A DNA stretch of 43,200 bases from Defluviitaleaceae bacterium (GCA_009787355.1 WRGD01000144.1:1-43200); one strand, 5' to 3'; shown: positions 17,628-27,415, numbered from the stretch's first letter. The notes: generated by a model not told the origin, from the letters alone. Numbers and translations: made by a program.

Positions 17628-19463
17628 TTATTTTTCTCTAGCCTCTGCATCTATTGTATCATCATGGTCGGGCCCAAAATCACTTGGCTCAGCACTAGCG
17701 TCTGCATTTTGATACAATTTTGCAGATATTTCATAAAATACAGCCGTATACTTTTCTAAAGCTTCTTTTAATGTAGCAGTATCAGATTCTGTCATACTAT
17801 CTGCAGACATAGGCTCTGCTATAGCTTTAAATTTTTCTAACTCTTCTTCAACTTTTGCTTTATCTGCTGCATCTATTTTATCTGCATTTTCTTTTAATAT
17901 TTTCTCTGTTTGAAAAATCATAGATTCAGATTCATTTTTAGCATCTATTGCTTCTTTATGTTTTTTATCTTGTTCTGCAAATTTTTCTGCTTCTTGTACA
18001 GCTTTGTCTATTTCTTCATCACTTAAATTTGTGCTTGCTGTAATTGTTATTTTCTGTTCTTTTCCTGTACCTAAATCTTTTGCACTAACATTTACTATAC
18101 CATTTGCATCTATATCGAAACTAACCTCTATTTGTGGTACACCACGAGGTGCAGGAGCAATACCATCCAATCTAAATTGCCCAAGGCTTTTATTATCTTT
18201 TGCGAATTGGCGTTCACCTTGAACTATATTAATATCAACTGCTGTTTGATTATCTGCAGCTGTAGAATATACTTGTTTTTTGTTTGTAGGAATTGTTGTG
18301 TTTCTTTCTATTAGCTTGGAAACTACACCACCCAAAGTTTCTATACCAAGAGATAATGGAGTAACATCTAAAAGTAATATACTACCAGCACCAGCGTCTC
18401 CAGCAAGCTTACCACCTTGTATACTTGCACCAACCGCAACACACTCATCTGGATTTATTCCTTTAAATGGTTCTTTTCCAGTAAGTTTTTTTACAGCCTC
18501 TACAACAGCAGGTACACGTGTAGAACCACCAACCAATATAACTTTATCTAGTTCACTTGGGTTTAAATCTGCATCTTTTAAAGCTGTACGAACTGGTCCC
18601 ATAGTTTTTTCTACTAAATCTGAAATAAGCTCTTCAAATTTAGAACGGTTAAGATTTATATCTAAATGTTTTGGACCATCTTGATTTGCAGTTATAAATG
18701 GCAAGTTTATATTTGTTGTATTTGTACTTGAAAGCTCTTTTTTTGCTTTTTCTGCTGCATCTCTTATACGTTGCATCGCCATTTTATCGCTAGATAAATC
18801 TATACTTTCAGATTTTTTGAACTCGGATACTATATATTCTATTACTCTTTCATCGAAATCGTCGCCACCAAGTTTATTGTTACCACTTGTTGCTAAAACT
18901 TCGATAACACCATCTCCAATATCTATTATACTTACATCGAAAGTACCACCACCAAGGTCGTAAACCATTATTTTTTGCTCATTTTCATTGTCAAGACCAT
19001 ATGCGAGTGCTGCAGATGTAGGCTCATTTATAATACGTTCTACTTTAAGACCTGCTATTTTACCTGCATCTTTTGTTGCTTGTCTCTGACTATCTGTAAA
19101 ATATGCTGGAACTGTAATTACTGCTTCTGTAACTGGCTCACCTAAGTAATTTTCTGCATCTTGCTTTAATTTTTGAAGTATCATAGCAGATATTTCTTGT
19201 GGTGAATAACTTTTTCCATCTATAGCTGCTTTGAAATTTGTACCCATATGACGCTTTATACTTATAATTGTCCCATCTGGATTTGTAATAGCTTGACGTT
19301 TTGCACTATCTCCTACAAGTCTTTCTCCAGTTTTAGAAAATCCAACTATAGAAGGTGTAGTTCTCGCTCCTTCACTATTTGGAATAACAACAGGCTGACC
19401 ACCCTCCATAACTGCAACACAAGAATTTGTTGTACCTAAATCTATACCAATAATTTTTCCCAT
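17628..19463 (-). CDS. dnaK: Chaperone DnaK (Hsp70)
   Basis: This 611-residue ATP-driven chaperone carries the [14 protein letters not shown] phosphate loop at residues 4-17, the [13 protein letters not shown] motif near 171-183 and the [13 protein letters not shown] motif near 310-322. The substrate-binding domain follows, with an acidic tail ending near [11 protein letters not shown]. It has the shorter Gram-positive form of the nucleotide-binding domain. The start is ATG. It is the third gene of the CIRCE-controlled operon hrcA-grpE-dnaK-dnaJ. Confidence 0.98.
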   Translation of the reverse strand: MGKIIGIDLGTTNSCVAVMEGGQPVVIPNSEGARTTPSIVGFSKTGERLVGDSAKRQAITNPDGTIISIKRHMGTNFKAAIDGKSYSPQEISAMILQKLKQDAENYLGEPVTEAVITVPAYFTDSQRQATKDAGKIAGLKVERIINEPTSAALAYGLDNENEQKIMVYDLGGGTFDVSIIDIGDGVIEVLATSGNNKLGGDDFDERVIEYIVSEFKKSESIDLSSDKMAMQRIRDAAEKAKKELSSTNTTNINLPFITANQDGPKHLDINLNRSKFEELISDLVEKTMGPVRTALKDADLNPSELDKVILVGGSTRVPAVVEAVKKLTGKEPFKGINPDECVAVGASIQGGKLAGDAGAGSILLLDVTPLSLGIETLGGVVSKLIERNTTIPTNKKQVYSTAADNQTAVDINIVQGERQFAKDNKSLGQFRLDGIAPAPRGVPQIEVSFDIDANGIVNVSAKDLGTGKEQKITITASTNLSDEEIDKAVQEAEKFAEQDKKHKEAIDAKNESESMIFQTEKILKENADKIDAADKAKVEEELEKFKAIAEPMSADSMTESDTATLKEALEKYTAVFYEISAKLYQNADASAEPSDFGPDHDDTIDAEAREK

Positions 19464-19527
19464 TTATTTAATTCCTTTCATTAATATCTTTATTTTTATT
19501 TAAAATCTTCAATATAAATTCAAAATC

Positions 19528-20046
19528 CTAGCTTACAACCTTAACCATGCTATGTCTTATTACTTTATCTTTATATATATATCCTTTTTGTAGCTCTTCT
19601 ATTATAGTTCCAGATTCATAATTTGCATCTTCTACTGTACTAACTGCATTATGAAAACTTGCGTCGAACAGTAATCCATCACATTCTATTTTTTCTAAAC
19701 CAATGTCTTTCAAAATACTTTCCATTTGCTTATATATCATAAGTATTCCCTTGTGTAAATCATTATCTGAAGGAATACTTTCTAAAGCTCTTGAAAAATT
19801 ATCTATTACAGGTAATAGCTTGTCTAAAGTTTCTCTTACTCCTTGGTCGTACATTCCAGATTTTTCTTTTATTGTACGCTTGCGAAAATTATCAAACTCC
19901 GCCATTGTTCTCATTAGTTTATCTTGCAAATCTTTTACTTGTGCATTTGTATCTTCTACTTTTATTTCTATATCATTTTCATTTTCGTTATTTTCTGTGT
20001 CATCTTTTGTAATATCTTCAAATTCTTCTTTTGTTTCTTTTTCCAT
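19528..20046 (-). CDS. grpE: Nucleotide exchange factor GrpE
   Basis: This 172-residue GrpE releases ADP from DnaK. An acidic, disordered N-terminus and coiled coil (about residues 1-80) contain the family motif FDNFRKRTIKE. A beta domain follows with the GLEKIECDGLLFDASFHNAV signature. The frame extends to an upstream ATG at 20082 that has no ribosome site, whereas ATG 20046 has GAGG five bases upstream, so it is preferred. Even so the start lies 29 bases inside the end of hrcA. Confidence 0.95.
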   Translation of the reverse strand: MEKETKEEFEDITKDDTENNENENDIEIKVEDTNAQVKDLQDKLMRTMAEFDNFRKRTIKEKSGMYDQGVRETLDKLLPVIDNFSRALESIPSDNDLHKGILMIYKQMESILKDIGLEKIECDGLLFDASFHNAVSTVEDANYESGTIIEELQKGYIYKDKVIRHSMVKVVS

Positions 20047-21112
20047 TTTGCCTCGTTTCTTCTTCAATTCTATCAACCTCATTTAAAAATTTAGCATGAT
20101 TTTTTTTGTTTCCATACAAAACAGAATTTATGTTTTTTACGACTGCACTCAAAATAGAATGAGCAGCAGAATAATCCATCCTAGTTGGTCCAATTATACC
20201 AATAGAGCCTATGGGGCTATCATCTTGTTTATATGTCGCTTTTATTACACTACAATTCTTCATTTCTACTAAAGAATTTTCCGAACCTATAACAACTTGA
20301 ATATTGTCATTGTTATCTTTTTTGTCCAAAAGAGTAATAAGTACATCTTTTTCTTCAAAAGTTTTAAAAATACCCTTTGTTTTTTCTAAATCGCTAAACT
20401 CGGGATAATTTAAAATATTATTAACACCACTTGTAAAAATTTGTGTTCTTTCTTCCAAAGTTAAAATTCTTACTATAACTTCGATAATTTTACCTATCAA
20501 ATTTTTATGTGGGTTATCTTGGATATTTATAATTACAATATCTTCTACAGTTTTTCCACATAGTAGTTCATTTAAAAACAATGTTAGTTTATTAAGCGTT
20601 TCTAAGTCTGGTGCGTTCGGAACATTTAAAACAGAATTTTTTACAATTCTACTAACTGTTATAATAACGATAACTATATTAGATGAATCCATTGGAATAA
20701 GCTGTATATATTTTACAGATAATTTTTGATGAGATACCTCCGAAATAATTGTTGCATAATTCGTAAGAAGAGAAATAGCCTTAGCTGTTTCTTTCATCAA
20801 ATATTCCATATGATTTATATTTGTTTCTATTATAGTTTTTAAATACTCCGACTCTTCAGATGTTAAGTCTCTAAGTGTTAAGTTATCTACATGAAGTCTA
20901 TAACCAAGGTCTGTAGGTACTCTACCACTACTTGTATGCGGTTGATATATAAACCCGAAATCTTCCAAATCACTCATTTCATTTCTTATTGTAGCGGAAC
21001 TAATACCAAAGTTATGCCTTTTTTCTAAACTTCTAGAACTTACAGGTTCTCCAAATTTAATATAGTCATTTATTATAGCTTCTAATATTTTTATTTTTCG
21101 TTCATTCAACAT
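20018..21112 (-). CDS. hrcA: Heat-inducible transcription repressor HrcA
   Basis: This 364-residue repressor binds CIRCE operators and is kept folded by GroEL. The N-terminal winged helix-turn-helix has the signature SSATIRNEMSDLEDFGF (about residues 43-59) and the QPHTSSGRVPTDLGYR motif that follows. A GAF-like domain makes up the rest. The frame could start at TTG 21127, but ATG 21112 has GGAGTG upstream. It is first in the heat-shock operon and should repress itself through the operator at 21202-21228. Its end overlaps grpE. Confidence 0.96.
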   Translation of the reverse strand: MLNERKIKILEAIINDYIKFGEPVSSRSLEKRHNFGISSATIRNEMSDLEDFGFIYQPHTSSGRVPTDLGYRLHVDNLTLRDLTSEESEYLKTIIETNINHMEYLMKETAKAISLLTNYATIISEVSHQKLSVKYIQLIPMDSSNIVIVIITVSRIVKNSVLNVPNAPDLETLNKLTLFLNELLCGKTVEDIVIINIQDNPHKNLIGKIIEVIVRILTLEERTQIFTSGVNNILNYPEFSDLEKTKGIFKTFEEKDVLITLLDKKDNNDNIQVVIGSENSLVEMKNCSVIKATYKQDDSPIGSIGIIGPTRMDYSAAHSILSAVVKNINSVLYGNKKNHAKFLNEVDRIEEETRQNGKRNKRRI

Positions 21113-21181
21113 AAAATCACACTCCAATTCAGAAAAACCTAGATAAGTGTAGTGTGTGCAATAATGCTAATTAAATTTTTC

Positions 21182-21187
21182 ATTATA
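21182..21187 (-). promoter_or_regulatory. -10 element of the hrcA operon promoter
   Basis: On the minus strand a perfect TATAAT occupies 21187-21182. The matching -35 region (a poor TTTGCT or GTTTGC, 16-17 bases upstream) would lie inside the CIRCE-like operator, so repressor binding would block polymerase directly. Confidence 0.55.
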
Positions 21188-21201
21188 TTAGCAATTTTTT
21201 G

Positions 21202-21228
21202 TTAGCAAACACAACTAGTGATTGCTAA
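21202..21228. promoter_or_regulatory. CIRCE-like HrcA operator (diverged)
   Basis: TTAGCAAAC (21202-21210), nine bases, then GATTGCTAA (21220-21228). The consensus CIRCE is TTAGCACTC-N9-GAGTGCTAA. The 9-9-9 layout is exact, with two mismatches in the left arm and one in the right. The inverted repeat extends outwards by TTG and CAA. It lies 90 bases upstream of hrcA and overlaps the expected -35 region. Confidence 0.85.
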
Positions 21229-21231
21229 CAA

Positions 21232-22950
<1,719 letters not shown>

Positions 22951-22958
22951 TAATATAG

Positions 22959-22987
22959 TTGTTTTTTTTTAAAAATTGTTATATTAT
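22959..22987 (+). promoter_or_regulatory. Probable promoter of purH-purD
   Basis: TTGTTT (22959-22964) and TATTAT (22982-22987) are 17 bases apart, about 45 bases before purH. No purine riboswitch or PurR box is evident in this short gap. Confidence 0.4.
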
Positions 22988-23034
22988 AGATATATTATGA
23001 AACAACTATTTTTAAGATACAAAGGGGAATTTTA

Positions 23035-24570
23035 ATGAAAAAACGTAAACGTGTACTTATAAGCGTTTCGGACAAAACAGGAATTATAGAATTTGCAAAA
23101 AAACTTAACTGCTACAATTTTGAAATTATATCTACTGGGGGTACTTATAGTACACTTTTAGAAAATGGTATAAATGTAATAAATATATCTGATATAACAA
23201 AGTTTCCGGAAATGATGGACGGTCGTGTAAAAACACTGCACCCAAATATACATGGAGGTATTTTAGCTGTTCGTGATAATGAAAAACATATTTTAGAAAT
23301 ATCAAATATGAATATAGAAACTATAGATATGGTTGTATGCAATTTATATCCATTCAAGAAAACTATAGAAAATGAAAATAATACGTTCGAAATAGCTATT
23401 GAAAATATAGATATTGGTGGACCTTCTATGATTCGCTCTGCTGCAAAAAATCATAAATTTGTAACAGTAATTGTAGACCCAAATGATTATGATAGAGTAA
23501 TAAAAGAAATAGAAAAAGGTGAAATATCTAATAAAACGAAACTAAGCTTTGCAAATAAAGCATTTTTTCATACCTCCCTTTATGATAGTATCATAGCAAA
23601 TTATTTGAACAAATTTGTAGATGAAGAGGAAAACGACAAAATAATTTTAGCATACGAGAAAAAGAAAACTTTAAGGTATGGAGAAAATCCACATCAAAAA
23701 GCATATTTTTATAAAGATATTACTAAAAAAAGTGGAAGTATAGCATTTTCAAATCAAATACATGGAAAAGAACTTTCATACAACAATATTAACGATGCAG
23801 ATGTCGCTATATCGATAATAAAAGAATTTGAAGAACCAGTATGTGTAGCTGTAAAACATATGAATCCTTGTGGTGTTGCCGTAGGAAATACAGTATACGA
23901 AGCATTTGTTAAAACATACGAGGCAGACAAAATTTCTATTTTTGGTGGTATAATTGCAAGTAATAGAGAAATAGATGAACAAACTGCTATTAAAATGAAC
24001 GAAATATTTTTGGAAATAATAATAGCTCCTTCTTTTTCAAAAAAAGCACTAGATATATTAAAAACAAAGAAAAACTTACGACTAATCACAATAGATATTA
24101 CAAAAAACAAAGATGAAAACCAATTTGTTTCTGTTTCTGGTGGACTATTAGTACAACAAAATGATTTTTTAAATATAGATGAAATAGATATAAATATACC
24201 AACAAAAGTAAAGCCAAGCGAAGAAGATATAAAATGTGCAAAATTTGCTTATAAAGTTGCAAAATTTGTAAAATCTAATGCAATTGTAATAGCAAAGTCA
24301 AGTATGACAATAGGTATAGGTCCCGGACAAACAAATCGTGTTGGTGCTGCAAAAATTGCACTTATTCAAGCTGGTGATAATGCCAAGAATGCTGTTTTAG
24401 CCTCGGATGCCTTTTTTCCTATGTCTGACACAGTGGAAGAAGCGGCTAAATACGGAATAAAAACAATAATACAGCCGGGAGGCAGTATAAAAGATAATGA
24501 GTCTATAGAAGCTTGTAATAAATATGGAATAGCTATGATATTTACAGGATACAGACATTTTAAACATTAA
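23035..24570 (+). CDS. purH: Bifunctional AICAR transformylase / IMP cyclohydrolase
   Basis: This 511-residue protein catalyses the last two steps of IMP synthesis. The N-terminal IMP cyclohydrolase part opens with VLISVSDKTGIIEFAK (residues 7-22) and includes GRVKTLHPNIHGG. The transformylase part includes RYGENPHQKAYFY, HGKELSYNNINDADVA and AVKHMNPCGVAVG, and ends IFTGYRHFKH. The length is normal. The start is ATG with an AAAGGGG site. purD follows 19 bases later. The rest of the purine pathway is not in the window. Confidence 0.98.
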   Translation: MKKRKRVLISVSDKTGIIEFAKKLNCYNFEIISTGGTYSTLLENGINVINISDITKFPEMMDGRVKTLHPNIHGGILAVRDNEKHILEISNMNIETIDMVVCNLYPFKKTIENENNTFEIAIENIDIGGPSMIRSAAKNHKFVTVIVDPNDYDRVIKEIEKGEISNKTKLSFANKAFFHTSLYDSIIANYLNKFVDEEENDKIILAYEKKKTLRYGENPHQKAYFYKDITKKSGSIAFSNQIHGKELSYNNINDADVAISIIKEFEEPVCVAVKHMNPCGVAVGNTVYEAFVKTYEADKISIFGGIIASNREIDEQTAIKMNEIFLEIIIAPSFSKKALDILKTKKNLRLITIDITKNKDENQFVSVSGGLLVQQNDFLNIDEIDINIPTKVKPSEEDIKCAKFAYKVAKFVKSNAIVIAKSSMTIGIGPGQTNRVGAAKIALIQAGDNAKNAVLASDAFFPMSDTVEEAAKYGIKTIIQPGGSIKDNESIEACNKYGIAMIFTGYRHFKH

Positions 24571-24589
24571 AATAAACAAAGGAATCTGT

Positions 24590-25840
24590 ATGAATAAAGT
24601 ATTAATAATAGGAAGAGGTGGGCGTGAACACGCTTTGGCAATGAAATTTAGCGAATCGCCCCATGTATCTACAATTTTTGTAGCTCCGGGAAATGTGGGT
24701 ATGAAAGATGTAGCAACTACAATAGATATAGATGAAAATAATTTCAGCGAACTAATAAAATTTGCAAAAAAAGAAAATATTAAATTAACATTTGTAGGTC
24801 CAGAAGTACCACTTGTAAATGGTATTGTAGACAAATTTAAAGAAAATAATTTAAATATTTTTGGTCCTACAAAAGCAGCCTCTATAATAGAAGGTAGTAA
24901 AGATTTTTCAAAAAATTTAATGAAAAAATATAATATACCAACAGCAGAATACGAAACTTTTACAGAATTACGACCTGCTGTAGAATATTTAAAAAAATCT
25001 AAACCTCCATATGTTTTAAAAGCCGATGGTTTAGCTGCAGGTAAGGGTGTAGTTATTTGTAACAATATAAATGAAGCAGAAAATACATTAAAAGATATGT
25101 TAAGTCAAAATAAATTTGGTGATGCTGGAGCTAAAGTTGTAATAGAAGAATTTCTTGTGGGAGAGGAATTTTCTTTTATGGCATTTGTAAATAATGAAAA
25201 AGTATATCCACTAGAACTTTCTAAAGACCATAAAACAGTTTTTGAAAATAACCAAGGCCCAAATACTGGAGGAATGGGAGCATATTCGCCTGTACCCTCT
25301 ATAACAAAAGAAATAATAGAAAGTTCTGTGAAAAATATTTTAAATCCTACAGCAAAAGCGATGGTGAAAGAGGGTAGACCTTTTACGGGGGTATTATATG
25401 CTGGGCTTATTTCTACTGTAGATGGTGTAAAAGTAATAGAGTTTAATGCACGTTTTGGAGACCCCGAAACAGAAGTTTTACTACCAAGACTACAAAGCGA
25501 TTTATTTTTAATTTTGCAAGATATACTAAATGATAAAGATATTAATTTGAAATGGAGCGAAGAAGCTTGTATAGGTGTTGTACTTTGTAGTGATGGGTAT
25601 CCAAATAAATACAAAACAGAAATACCTATAAATGGATTAAAAGAAGTTTCGAAAAATATAAATGTACTACATAGCGGTACAAAAGAAAAAAACAGTGAAA
25701 TTGTAACAAGTGGAGGTAGAGTGCTTGTACTTACAAATATAGCAAACAATTTGAAAAAAGCAAGAGAAAACATATATAATGAGATTGAAAAAATCAAATT
25801 TGATGGTATGCACTTCAGAAAAGATATTGCAGATGTTTAA
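24590..25840 (+). CDS. purD: Phosphoribosylamine-glycine ligase (GAR synthetase)
   Basis: This 416-residue ATP-grasp enzyme carries out the second step of purine synthesis. It begins with VLIIGRGGREHALA (residues 4-17) and has KADGLAAGKGVV and the signature NTGGMGAYSPVP. The metal and ATP site EFNARFGDPETEVLLPRL is present. It is cotranscribed with purH. The next promoter and terminator (25907-26022) belong to the PTS regulator. Confidence 0.98.
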   Translation: MNKVLIIGRGGREHALAMKFSESPHVSTIFVAPGNVGMKDVATTIDIDENNFSELIKFAKKENIKLTFVGPEVPLVNGIVDKFKENNLNIFGPTKAASIIEGSKDFSKNLMKKYNIPTAEYETFTELRPAVEYLKKSKPPYVLKADGLAAGKGVVICNNINEAENTLKDMLSQNKFGDAGAKVVIEEFLVGEEFSFMAFVNNEKVYPLELSKDHKTVFENNQGPNTGGMGAYSPVPSITKEIIESSVKNILNPTAKAMVKEGRPFTGVLYAGLISTVDGVKVIEFNARFGDPETEVLLPRLQSDLFLILQDILNDKDINLKWSEEACIGVVLCSDGYPNKYKTEIPINGLKEVSKNINVLHSGTKEKNSEIVTSGGRVLVLTNIANNLKKARENIYNEIEKIKFDGMHFRKDIADV

Positions 25841-25906
25841 TTTTTTATAATTAGTACCATCGAAAAAATTTTTTGAAATTTTTTAACTTTTTATTGATAT
25901 TTCATA

Positions 25907-25935
25907 TTGACAAAATGCGATAAAAAAAATAAAAT
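25907..25935 (+). promoter_or_regulatory. Strong sigma-A-type promoter of the licT-ptsH fusion
   Basis: A perfect TTGACA (25907-25912) and TAAAAT (25930-25935) are separated by 17 bases. Transcription would begin just before the RAT element at 25944. Confidence 0.8.
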
Positions 25936-25943
25936 AGTAAAAT

Positions 25944-25991
25944 AGATTGTTACTTGATTGATATCAACACTGAATCAAAAAAGGCAAAACT
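25944..25991 (+). promoter_or_regulatory. RAT: ribonucleic antiterminator target of a LicT/BglG-family protein
   Basis: AGATTGTTAC (25944-25953) and GGCAAAACT (25983-25991) are the two conserved halves of LicT/SacT-type RAT hairpins (family form GGATTGTTAC...GGCAAAACC). The usual outer GG/CC pairing is replaced here by AG/CT, a compensated change that keeps the pairs. The middle is longer than usual and has its own stem, TTGATT with AATCAA. The right half overlaps the left arm of the following terminator, so forming the RAT hairpin excludes termination. Confidence 0.82.
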
Positions 25992-26022
25992 ATAAGCCCG
26001 CGGGTATAGTTTTGCCTTTTTT
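25983..26022 (+). terminator. Regulated intrinsic terminator in the leader of the licT-ptsH fusion
   Basis: GGCAAAACTATA (25983-25994) pairs perfectly with TATAGTTTTGCC (26005-26016). A GC-rich loop containing CCCGCGGG separates the arms, and six T follow. The left arm shares its bases with the RAT element, the classical arrangement for BglG/LicT antitermination. Confidence 0.9.
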
Positions 26023-26064
26023 GATTTTCTAAATTATTTAAGGGTAAAACTAGGAGGTTTGAAA

Positions 26065-27246
26065 ATTAAGATTTTTAAAATTTTAAACAATAATGCAGCA
26101 ATTGTAAAAGAAGAATGTAAAAGAGAAATAATAGTTATTGGAAAAGGTATCTCTTTTGGTAAAAAAACCGGAGATATTTTAGCAAAAGAAAAAGTAGAAA
26201 AAACTTTTATACTTTTGGAAGAAGAAAATATAATCAAGTTTAAAGAAATTTTAAAAAAAACACCTATAGAACACATTATAATAAGCGAAAAAATAATAAA
26301 AAAAGCAAAAAATATATTAGATAATGACATTTACGAAAATATTTTTATTTCGCTTACAGACCATATATCTTTTGCTGTACAAAGATACAATAGTGGTATT
26401 TTTCTAAAAAACACTTTTTTATTTGATATAAAATTTTTTTACCCAAAAGAGTTTGAAGTAGGAAAAATAGGTATAGAAATTATTAAACAGTCTTTGGGAA
26501 TAATTTTCACAGAGGACGAGGCTGCCTTTTTAGCACTTCATTTTGTAAATGCAACTTTGTATAAAGATATAAATATTGAAAAAATTATGAATATAACAAA
26601 GCTTATAAAAGATATTTTATACATAGTTTGTGATTTTTTTAACGTTGATTTTTTTAGTATGGAAAATGACATGATTAATAAATCTGCTGAAAAATATTAC
26701 TACATTAGATTTATAAATCATATAAGATTTTTTTCATCGAGAGTTATAGAAAAAGTAATTATAGAAAATGATTATAACGGTGAGCTTGATTTTATAAAAG
26801 ATAAATACCATAATTCTTTTGCCTGTACCTTGAAAATATCAAATTTCCTTATACAAAATCATAATTATGTTATGAGCTTGGAAGAAATGTTGTATATGAC
26901 AATTCATATACAAAAAATTGTAAAAGATAGAAAACAGGATAAAATAAAAACAGACACAAATAAAACAAAATTAAACGGAGGCAAAAACATGAAAGAATTT
27001 ACTTACACTATAAAAGACCCATTAGGAATACACGCAAGACCAGCTGGTCTCTTAGTAAAAGAAGCAAAGCTATTCGATAGTGATATAAAAATAGAAGCAA
27101 ATGGAAAATCTGCAGATGCAAAAAAAATATTTTCTATAATGGGTCTCGGTGTAGAAACTGGACAAAAAATTACAGTTAAGATAGATGGTACGGATGAAGA
27201 CGTTGCGTTTGATTCTATAAAAGCGTTCTTTGAAGATAATTTTTAA
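26065..27246 (+). CDS. LicT/BglG-family transcription antiterminator fused in frame to HPr
   Basis: This is a 393-residue fusion. Residues 1-~56 are the CAT RNA-binding domain (KIFKILNNNAAIV, then VIGKGISFGKKTGD). Residues ~65-170 and ~172-283 are two PTS regulation domains, with all four phosphorylatable histidines: H100, H159, H219 and H281. From M309 on it is a complete 85-residue HPr with the active His at 323 (GIHARPAG). HPr position 46 is Lys, not the regulatory Ser. No stop codon separates the parts. AGGAGG (26052-26057) is seven bases before an ATT at 26065. Starting there aligns with the LicT N-terminus and puts the PRD1 histidines at 100 and 159 as in LicT. The TTG at 26059 is only one base from AGGAGG. 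The RAT/terminator upstream suggests autoregulation. Confidence 0.85.
   Translation: MKIFKILNNNAAIVKEECKREIIVIGKGISFGKKTGDILAKEKVEKTFILLEEENIIKFKEILKKTPIEHIIISEKIIKKAKNILDNDIYENIFISLTDHISFAVQRYNSGIFLKNTFLFDIKFFYPKEFEVGKIGIEIIKQSLGIIFTEDEAAFLALHFVNATLYKDINIEKIMNITKLIKDILYIVCDFFNVDFFSMENDMINKSAEKYYYIRFINHIRFFSSRVIEKVIIENDYNGELDFIKDKYHNSFACTLKISNFLIQNHNYVMSLEEMLYMTIHIQKIVKDRKQDKIKTDTNKTKLNGGKNMKEFTYTIKDPLGIHARPAGLLVKEAKLFDSDIKIEANGKSADAKKIFSIMGLGVETGQKITVKIDGTDEDVAFDSIKAFFEDNF
26989..27246 (+). CDS. ptsH: HPr phosphocarrier from an internal start within the fusion
   Basis: ATG 26989 lies inside the fusion frame and has a perfect GGAGG (26977-26981) seven bases upstream, exactly where a free-standing ptsH would have it. 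Initiation here would give an ordinary 85-residue HPr: H15 in GIHARPAG, Lys at position 46, length normal. HPr must work with soluble enzyme I and the EII of the same region, so a free form is expected to be needed unless another ptsH exists elsewhere. The internal site therefore probably makes the bulk of HPr. This is inference from the ribosome site; the frame itself is certain. Confidence 0.7.
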   Translation: MKEFTYTIKDPLGIHARPAGLLVKEAKLFDSDIKIEANGKSADAKKIFSIMGLGVETGQKITVKIDGTDEDVAFDSIKAFFEDNF

Positions 27247-27296
27247 AATAATTATCAAAAAGTCCATTTAATCGATGGTCGTAGGATAAATTTCCT

Positions 27297-27368
27297 AAAA
27301 TAAGTTTAGAAAAATTGGTGGGCGGAGCGAAAGCGGTATCCCATTACGAAGAAATCTAAATTTATTGT
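27297..27368 (+). other. Candidate structured leader RNA before the histidine phosphatase gene
   Basis: AATAAGTTTAGA (from about 27299) pairs over 12 positions, with one G-T wobble, with TCTAAATTTATT (ending about 27366). Inside it TGGTGGG can pair with CCCATTA around a GC-rich core that contains a GAAA tetraloop-like stretch (GAGCGAAAGCGG). A small hairpin CTTGC/GCAAG follows. The region is clearly more GC-rich than its surroundings and has no poly-T tail, so it is not an ordinary terminator. I do not recognise a known riboswitch class. Confidence 0.35.
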
Positions 27369-27415
27369 CTTGCTCCTTACTACCGCAAGTAAAATTAAAA
27401 CAAAAAGGAATGATT

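Noticed and set aside
22951-23034. Purine riboswitch before purH
   Set aside because: Only 84 A/T-rich bases with a plausible promoter; there is no room for the three-way junction and none of its conserved loops is visible.
24397-25797. Long open frames on the minus strand opposite purH-purD
   Set aside because: Ser/Phe/Ile-rich shadow translations of conserved purine genes; no ribosome sites and no recognisable motifs.
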